Shown here in pieces: positions 6,945-10,759 of a stretch of DNA of 10,759 nt. Numbering within the stretch: position 1 is the first letter of the stretch; each line of letters opens with the position of its first letter. The position numbers and the translations under genes are program-made. The stretch is from an uncultured Acidimicrobiaceae bacterium (lineage in GTDB: Bacteria; Actinomycetota; Acidimicrobiia; Spongiisociales; UBA5794), in NCBI GenBank assembly GCA_947258635.1, contig CAMYJM010000165.1:1-10759 (forward strand), in the 5' to 3' direction. A model generated the notes under the pieces. It was given only the letters and a program-made list of their open reading frames with translations, ran no database searches and had not been told where the DNA came from.

Positions 6945-7331
6945 ATGATGGGCTGGGAGCCCTTTCACGTCATAATGGAATTCGAGGTCGGCCGCCGGAT
7001 CGGCTGGGAATTCGATCCAGGATCCTTTCGGGACCATCTCGACGCAGTTTGCGACGAGCTCGAGGCTCGCGAGGACACGGTCGAGTTTCGGATCGGTTGC
7101 GATCTCATCACCGAGCGCGTCGAGCTCGACATGGTGGTGATCGCCAAGAGCCCCCAGGATGCCCTGGAGCGAGCGCGTCGCGACCTCGGCGCGGCGATTC
7201 GTCAGGCCGGCGCCAAACACGAGGGCTTGCTGGAATGGACCGACGAAGCGAAAGTGCGCCCGCACGCCAATGCCTGGTCCGGGCTGCGCACTCCGCAATG
7301 GACTCGGCGCCGGCTCGAGCTGAAGGTCTAG
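6945..7331 (+). CDS. Protein of unknown function, 128 residues, small alpha/beta
   Basis: I do not recognise this family. The ATG at 6945 (a second ATG follows at 6948) has AGGGG at 6934–6938, six bases upstream, which supports a real gene. The protein is soluble with no signal peptide or membrane segment. Likely elements are a strand (FHVIMEFEV, about 6–14), an acidic helix (FRDHLDAVCDELEAR, about 27–41), two strands around VEFRIGCDLI and VELDMVVIA (about 45–66), a second amphipathic helix (PQDALERARRDLGAAIRQAG, about 69–88), then LLEWTDEAKV and an Arg-rich end. This beta-alpha-beta-beta-alpha pattern would suit a small ferredoxin-like domain, which is inference only. The gene follows tpi by 58 nt on the same strand, a place often held by secG in related clusters. 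It is not SecG, which has two hydrophobic helices. Confidence 0.75.
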   Translation: MMGWEPFHVIMEFEVGRRIGWEFDPGSFRDHLDAVCDELEAREDTVEFRIGCDLITERVELDMVVIAKSPQDALERARRDLGAAIRQAGAKHEGLLEWTDEAKVRPHANAWSGLRTPQWTRRRLELKV

Positions 7332-7383
7332 TTGCCGGGTTGCGGTTTTGGCGCCGCCGGCCCCCGGGAGGTCGACCCGCTTG

Positions 7384-7389
7384 TAGTGT
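7384..7389 (+). promoter_or_regulatory. Weak candidate -10 for the solute-binding protein gene
   Basis: TAGTGT fits TANNNT and would place the transcript start about 20 nt before the ATG at 7416, leaving room for the GGAGG ribosome-binding site at 7408–7412. No -35 box is seen. The rest of the 84-nt intergenic stretch is GC-rich, and I could not resolve a clean hairpin or operator in it. Confidence 0.22.
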
Positions 7390-7415
7390 TACCCGGAGCA
7401 CCGCGACGGAGGCAT

Positions 7416-9260
7416 ATGCGGAGGTTTGTGGCCATCATCGCCGTGGGCATGCTCACGACGACGGCTTGTTCTGACGGCGTGCCGGCCCCCGACGCGAGCA
7501 ATTCGTCGGCAGCGGCTGCAGCCACCACGGCCGCTGTGCCCAGTTCGACATCCGCGCCACCAACCAGCGTCGCGACCTCGTCGTCCCTCGGGACCGCGAT
7601 CGGCGGGCCCACCGTCACCTACGATCCGAGCACGCCGCGGTTCGGCGGCGAGGTCGTCATCGGAAGCGCGGAGGAGCCACGAACACTCAACCCGTTTGTC
7701 CCCGGCGGCCAGGACCGCATCGTCGGGGTGATCGGCCAGGCTCATCTCAGCGGCGCTTTCGACATCGATCCGGTTTCGCTCGAACTGACCCCCGAGCTGG
7801 TGAGTCGAATCCCCACGGTCAGCAATGGGGATGTCGTGGTCAACGACGACGGCTCCATGGACGTCACGTGGGAGCTCCGCGCCGAAGCGCGCTGGTCGGA
7901 CGGCACTCCCGTGAGCGGTTCCGATCTCGAATTCACGCTCGAATACCAGGAGGCCGCGGCCGGGTGCTCCGAGCTCGGTGTGGCCGCGCCGGCGCTGCCC
8001 AGGCCGGAAAGCACCACCGTTGGCGACAAGAGCCTGAGCGCGAGATTCGCGGTCGCTACCCTGCAGTATGAGCTGCTGTTCCGCTGGGTCGTTCCGCGCC
8101 ACGCCGTCGCCGATTCGGACTACTGCCTGGCCTGGAACACGATGATGTGGCCGGCAGCCGGCCCCTTCACGTTCAAGGAGTGGGATCGCGACGGGCCCGA
8201 GCGCGCCCTCCGGTTCACCCGGAACGAGAACTACTGGCATACCGATGCCGCGGGTGAGCAGCTGCCATATCTCGACGCCGTCGAGTTCAGGTTTGTGGCC
8301 GGCACCGACGAGCTCGTCACCGGCTTTTCAAATCGGCTCTTCGATGTCGTCAGCCCGCAGGCGTCTGTCGGTGAGATCCCGGTGGAACGCTGGACGGAGA
8401 GCGGTGCCGACGTGCAGATCGTCGCCGGTCTGATCTGGGAGCACATCAATTTCCAGTTCGGACCGGGCAATCGCAACCCGGGTTCGTTGAATCGCTTCCT
8501 CGATTTCCGGCGCGCCGTTGCCCACGGTCTCGATCGGCGAGGATTGCTGGATGACGCGGGCTACCCGCGAATGGAAGTCTTGAACGGGCTCCTCTCCCGA
8601 TTCTCCACAACCGCGAGCAGCCAGCCCTGGATATTCTACGAGCACGATCCGGACGAGGCGCGCCGCCTCCTTGTCGCGGCGTGCGAGCAGGCGGGCCGCG
8701 ATTGCCAGGCCGAGCCGCCCCGGATGATCTACTCGACGACGGCCAACACAGATTTCCGGCCGGCGATCGCGGAGCAACTCGCAACCCAACTCGCCGCGAT
8801 CGGGATTGACGTCGTCCTCGAGTTGGAGGATTCCCAGCTCTTCTTCGGCGACACCGTCGGCGGCGGCACGTGGGATGCGGGCAACTGGGCATGGGCGGGC
8901 ATCTCCGGCTCCACGGGGATCGTCGACTTCTTCGATCGGTTCGATCCGGCCGAGCCGCGTACCGATTCGAAGAACTACTACAACTGGGGCACTCCGGGCT
9001 CGATCGTCGAAGGTGACGAGGCCGTACTGCAATTCGAGCTGCTGCTCGATCGGATGCGGGCGTCCACCGACGCCCCGGAGATTGTCGCTTTGGGCCGGCA
9101 GGCCGAAGAGCTGCTGGCCAACCAGGTCGTGGTCATCCCGCTGAGTGCGCATCCGGTGATCGGCGCTGTCTGGGCTGATGAGATCCAGGGCTATCAGATG
9201 AACCCGTCGGCGGCGGGTCATACCTGGAACATCGAGCACTGGTATCGCATCGGGGACTGA
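7416..9260 (+). CDS. ABC-type oligopeptide/dipeptide (family 5) solute-binding lipoprotein
   Basis: This is a family 5 extracellular solute-binding protein (OppA/DppA/NikA type) of 614 residues. These lipoproteins capture peptides or other small solutes outside the membrane and deliver them to an ABC permease. Residues 1–18 form a short signal (MRRFVAIIAVGMLTTTAC) with a loose lipobox at Cys18. A Ser/Thr/Ala/Pro-rich tether follows to about 72, then the folded domain begins at PRFGGEVVIGSAEEPRTLNP. Family markers include RWSDGTPVSGSDLEFTLEY, LDFRRAVAHGLDRRGLL and DPDEARRLLVAACEQAG. Several cysteines may form disulfides, as expected outside the cell. The start is ATG 7416, with GGAGG three bases upstream; the frame is open further up, but only this start gives a signal peptide at the N-terminus. 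No permease or ATPase gene is adjacent, so the ligand and partner transporter cannot be inferred here. Confidence 0.92.
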   Translation: MRRFVAIIAVGMLTTTACSDGVPAPDASNSSAAAAATTAAVPSSTSAPPTSVATSSSLGTAIGGPTVTYDPSTPRFGGEVVIGSAEEPRTLNPFVPGGQDRIVGVIGQAHLSGAFDIDPVSLELTPELVSRIPTVSNGDVVVNDDGSMDVTWELRAEARWSDGTPVSGSDLEFTLEYQEAAAGCSELGVAAPALPRPESTTVGDKSLSARFAVATLQYELLFRWVVPRHAVADSDYCLAWNTMMWPAAGPFTFKEWDRDGPERALRFTRNENYWHTDAAGEQLPYLDAVEFRFVAGTDELVTGFSNRLFDVVSPQASVGEIPVERWTESGADVQIVAGLIWEHINFQFGPGNRNPGSLNRFLDFRRAVAHGLDRRGLLDDAGYPRMEVLNGLLSRFSTTASSQPWIFYEHDPDEARRLLVAACEQAGRDCQAEPPRMIYSTTANTDFRPAIAEQLATQLAAIGIDVVLELEDSQLFFGDTVGGGTWDAGNWAWAGISGSTGIVDFFDRFDPAEPRTDSKNYYNWGTPGSIVEGDEAVLQFELLLDRMRASTDAPEIVALGRQAEELLANQVVVIPLSAHPVIGAVWADEIQGYQMNPSAAGHTWNIEHWYRIGD

Positions 9261-9282
9261 CGGGCGGACTCGCTCGGTCAGT
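9256..9282. terminator. Stem-loop across convergent stop codons, possible bidirectional terminator
   Basis: Bases 9256–9266 (ACTGACGGGCG) pair with 9271–9282 (CGCTCGGTCAGT) to give 11 base pairs including one G-U, with a single bulged G at 9277 and a four-base loop (GACT). The stem covers the stop codons of the plus-strand solute-binding gene and the minus-strand anti-sigma gene. There is no T-tract on either side, so it would act as a U-less terminator of the sort suggested for actinobacteria, or as an mRNA 3'-end stabiliser. Confidence 0.5.
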
Positions 9283-9916
9283 AACCGGTGTCCATGACGT
9301 TGATACCGGACAAGCTCTCGTCCTCGTCGACCGGCTCGAGCGTCACCCATAGTCTCGGGTAGTCGCGCCGCGACACGCCGACCCACAGCTCCACGTCACC
9401 GGCCGAGGTGAATGTGCCGGCCGACACGTGCACTGCGTCTCTGGTGAGCCACAGCTCGTAGACCGATCCGGGTGGAGCATCCGGAAGACCCGTGACATTG
9501 AGGAGAAGACGGGTGCCGCCCTTCTCGTTCCATCCCTTGACCAGCGCCGTGGACCCGGGAGCCGCATCGGTGCCGGGCATGGCAACCTCCCAGTCGGGTT
9601 GGGGCGGTCGCTGGACGAGGACAACTCCGACGGCGATGACGATGGCGGCTGCGACGGCGACGAGCCCGGCCCAGCGCGCCACCCTGCGGGGCTGTGAATC
9701 GCCGGCACCAGGAGGCACCCCGCTGATCGAGGCGACGACAAGGTCGGCGATGTGCGGCGCCGGTTCCGCCCATATCGCCGGGTCCGCCAGGGTGCGGCGA
9801 GTTGTGTCGAGGGCAGTCTGTTCGGCGCGACATGAGGGACACGATTGGAGGTGGCGTAGCTCGTCGTCACCGGCGTCACCGGCGAGGTACCGCGTGCGAG
9901 CGCGATCACACCTCAT
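9278..9916 (-). CDS. RskA-like transmembrane zinc-binding anti-sigma factor
   Basis: This protein is predicted to hold the neighbouring ECF sigma factor inactive at the membrane and release it on a signal, usually by regulated proteolysis. It has 212 residues. The short cytoplasmic N-terminus carries the zinc anti-sigma signature His22-x3-Cys26-x2-Cys29 (HLQSCPSC), with Cys3 as a possible fourth ligand. One membrane helix lies at about 82–101 (WAGLVAVAAAIVIAVGVVLV). The extracytoplasmic part (about 104–212) resembles the RskA C-terminal domain, with GSTALVKGWNEKGG, LLLNVTGLPDAPPGSVYELWL and AGTFTSAGDVEL. The start is the ATG whose ATGA overlaps the sigma stop (9913–9916), which gives stoichiometric coupled translation. 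Longer upstream versions of the frame would run antisense-like through sigma codons and lack family similarity. The gene converges on the solute-binding gene with 17 nt between stops. Confidence 0.9.
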   Translation of the reverse strand: MRCDRARTRYLAGDAGDDELRHLQSCPSCRAEQTALDTTRRTLADPAIWAEPAPHIADLVVASISGVPPGAGDSQPRRVARWAGLVAVAAAIVIAVGVVLVQRPPQPDWEVAMPGTDAAPGSTALVKGWNEKGGTRLLLNVTGLPDAPPGSVYELWLTRDAVHVSAGTFTSAGDVELWVGVSRRDYPRLWVTLEPVDEDESLSGINVMDTGY

Positions 9917-10464
9917 GCGGTTGCCTCGTCGAGATGGGCCAGCATGGCGGCGAGACGTTGGTGGGCACGATGCGACCGCGACTTGACGGTGCCCAGAGCC
10001 ACCCCGAGTTTGCGGGCGGTTTCCTCCTGGGTGAGGCCCAGGAAGTAAGTCGTCTTGATCACGTCGCGTTGATCCGGGGGCATCTCGTCGATCGCCTGCC
10101 GGATCTGCCACGCCTCCCACGTTTGCTCGAAAGTCTCGGGAAGGGCCGCCATGTCGGTGTCGAAGGCCTCACGGCTCTGATGGCGCCGCTCGCGGCGGTG
10201 GACATCGACCGCGGCCCGCCGCGCAATGGCGTAGAGCCACGGTCCCGGGTCGCGTTCCGCGTCGAAGCGGCTCGACGCCCGCCACGCCTGGAGGAAGGTC
10301 GCTTGAACCGCCTCCTCGGCGAGGCTGCGATCGCGCAGGGCCGAATACGTCACGGTGAACACCGCCTTGGAATATCGTTCATAAATCTCACGCACGGCCT
10401 CCGGGTCGCCGGCGGCGAATCGACGCAGCGTTCTGCTACTCACCGGCCGAGTGCTCTTCGGCAT
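9913..10464 (-). CDS. ECF (extracytoplasmic function) RNA polymerase sigma factor
   Basis: This is a group IV sigma-70 factor of 183 residues that redirects RNA polymerase to a small stress or envelope regulon. Region 2 spans about 17–95 (DPEAVREIYERYSKAVFTVTY, then LAEEAVQATFLQAWRASSRFD and PWLYAIARRAAVDVHRRERR). Region 4 spans about 120–175 (IDEMPPDQRDVIKTTYFLGLTQEETARKLG, then VALGTVKSRSHRAHQRL as the helix-turn-helix). No C-terminal extension is present, so control should come from the adjacent anti-sigma factor, whose gene overlaps by 4 nt. ATG 10464 has GGAAGG three bases upstream on the minus strand; a GTG seven codons later is a less supported alternative. An ECF-type promoter upstream suggests autoregulation. 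The RskA-like partner recalls SigK/RskA of mycobacteria, but subgroup assignment would need a tree. Confidence 0.94.
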   Translation of the reverse strand: MPKSTRPVSSRTLRRFAAGDPEAVREIYERYSKAVFTVTYSALRDRSLAEEAVQATFLQAWRASSRFDAERDPGPWLYAIARRAAVDVHRRERRHQSREAFDTDMAALPETFEQTWEAWQIRQAIDEMPPDQRDVIKTTYFLGLTQEETARKLGVALGTVKSRSHRAHQRLAAMLAHLDEATA

Positions 10465-10488
10465 CTACCTTCCAAACCGTCACTGATG

Positions 10489-10506
10489 CCACCCGGGCGC
10501 GGGTGG
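10489..10506. other. 7-bp stem-loop in the leader of the sigma gene
   Basis: CCACCCG (10489–10495) pairs perfectly with CGGGTGG (10500–10506) around the loop GGCG. It lies between the predicted sigma promoter and the ribosome-binding site, in the transcribed leader. It could be a leader hairpin or, as a palindrome in DNA, a repressor site. It does not cover the Shine-Dalgarno sequence at 10468–10473. Confidence 0.4.
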
Positions 10507-10519
10507 GCCCTCCGATAAC

Positions 10520-10547
10520 AGTACGAGCTTCCGGCCCATTTGGTTCC
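10520..10547 (-). promoter_or_regulatory. ECF-type promoter of the sigma/anti-sigma operon
   Basis: Reading the minus strand, GGAACC (10547–10542) is followed after 16 nt by CGTACT (10525–10520). GGAAC with a 16–17 nt spacer and a CGT-type -10 is the common ECF promoter layout. It sits about 55 nt before the sigma start codon. The likely reading is that the sigma factor activates its own operon. Confidence 0.6.
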
Positions 10548-10573
10548 GGTCAGTCGTTGCGGCCGATGGCTGG

Positions 10574-10759
10574 CTACTTGATGGCTTCGCCGGTGGGGGT
10601 GATGACGTACCAGACGTCGTTGAGCCCTTGGCCGTTGGTGTCGCCGGGGGCGCCGTCTCGGGCGAAGTAGTACAGCGGCCAAGAGTTGTAGGTGGCCTGG
10701 GCGGTTCCGTCGTCGCGGGGGGCGGTGCCGACCAGGGTGGCGTCGATTCCGGCGCCGGC
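10574..10759 (-). CDS. Secreted-repeat lipoprotein (PF03640/COG4315-like), C-terminal end only
   Basis: The frame is open from the window's right edge to a TAG stop at 10574–10576, giving the last 61 residues of a longer protein on the minus strand. It reads GIDATLVGTAPRDDG, then QATYNSWPLYYFARDGAPGD, then TNGQGLNDVWYVITPTGEAIK. The WPLYYFARD and GDTNGQG...VWYVI pattern is the hallmark of the secreted repeat family of predicted lipoproteins whose function is unknown. The signal peptide and earlier repeats are outside the window. It lies 109 nt upstream of the sigma gene on the same strand. The sigma promoter falls in that gap, so the two are likely separate transcripts, although read-through is possible. 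A functional link to the sigma/anti-sigma pair is only suggested by proximity. Confidence 0.85.
   Translation of the reverse strand, partial: AGAGIDATLVGTAPRDDGTAQATYNSWPLYYFARDGAPGDTNGQGLNDVWYVITPTGEAIK

Noticed and set aside
7332..7415. An upstream start for the solute-binding protein at TTG 7332
   Set aside because: It would bury the signal peptide 28 residues inside the protein and has no ribosome-binding site, whereas GGAGG precedes ATG 7416.
8328..9386. A 352-residue open frame on the minus strand opposite the solute-binding gene and the end of the anti-sigma gene
   Set aside because: It is antisense to a well-supported lipoprotein, has no family resemblance, and is explained by codon bias in high-GC DNA.
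9917..10120. A longer version of the anti-sigma factor starting inside the sigma gene
   Set aside because: The additional residues are out-of-frame sigma codons; the ATGA overlap at 9913–9916 is the typical coupled start and places the zinc motif near the N-terminus.
10549..10573. A possible terminator for the lipoprotein gene just after its stop
   Set aside because: Only a 3-bp GCC/GGC pairing is visible, with no T-tract.

Overview
The window looks like chromosomal DNA from a GC-rich Actinomycetota-type bacterium. The evidence is the gene order uvrC–rapZ–yvcK–gap–pgk–tpi, an Ogt start that fits a leaderless promoter, and an ECF sigma factor paired with an RskA-type zinc anti-sigma factor. 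Protein wording, especially in UvrC, suggests a deep-branching group such as Acidimicrobiia. That placement is inferred from recalled families and was not searched.

Positions 1–6886 (plus strand) are a tightly packed DNA-repair and central-carbon cluster. It holds a 5'-truncated uvrC, ogt (O6-alkylguanine-DNA alkyltransferase), rapZ, yvcK, gap and one long reading frame carrying phosphoglycerate kinase followed by triosephosphate isomerase. Genes overlap by 8 nt (ogt/rapZ) and 4 nt (rapZ/yvcK) or lie 1–37 nt apart, so most are probably cotranscribed. RapZ and YvcK are nucleotide- and sugar-nucleotide-linked regulators of cell-envelope precursor and central-carbon metabolism. Gap, Pgk and Tpi catalyse three neighbouring steps of lower glycolysis. 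Two things differ from the usual arrangement: whiA is missing from its customary place after yvcK, and ogt sits between uvrC and rapZ.

The most unusual feature is the pgk–tpi frame (5057–6886). The kinase part is complete. The isomerase part starts directly at its second beta strand and lacks about 35–40 N-terminal residues, including the segment with the catalytic lysine. No stop, start or hidden frame separates the two parts. It is either a real, probably catalytically damaged fusion or a small deletion or assembly error.

Positions 6887–9260 (plus strand) hold a 128-residue protein of unknown function, where secG is often found, and a family 5 (oligopeptide-type) solute-binding lipoprotein with no transporter subunits beside it.

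Positions 9278–10759 (minus strand) hold a signalling module, read right to left. First is the C-terminal end of a secreted-repeat lipoprotein of the PF03640/COG4315 type, cut by the window edge. Next is an ECF sigma factor preceded by a good ECF-type promoter (GGAACC, 16 nt, CGTACT), and last an overlapping membrane anti-sigma factor. A strong stem-loop spans the two convergent stop codons near 9256–9282. No tRNA, rRNA, insertion sequence, CRISPR array or phage gene was seen.
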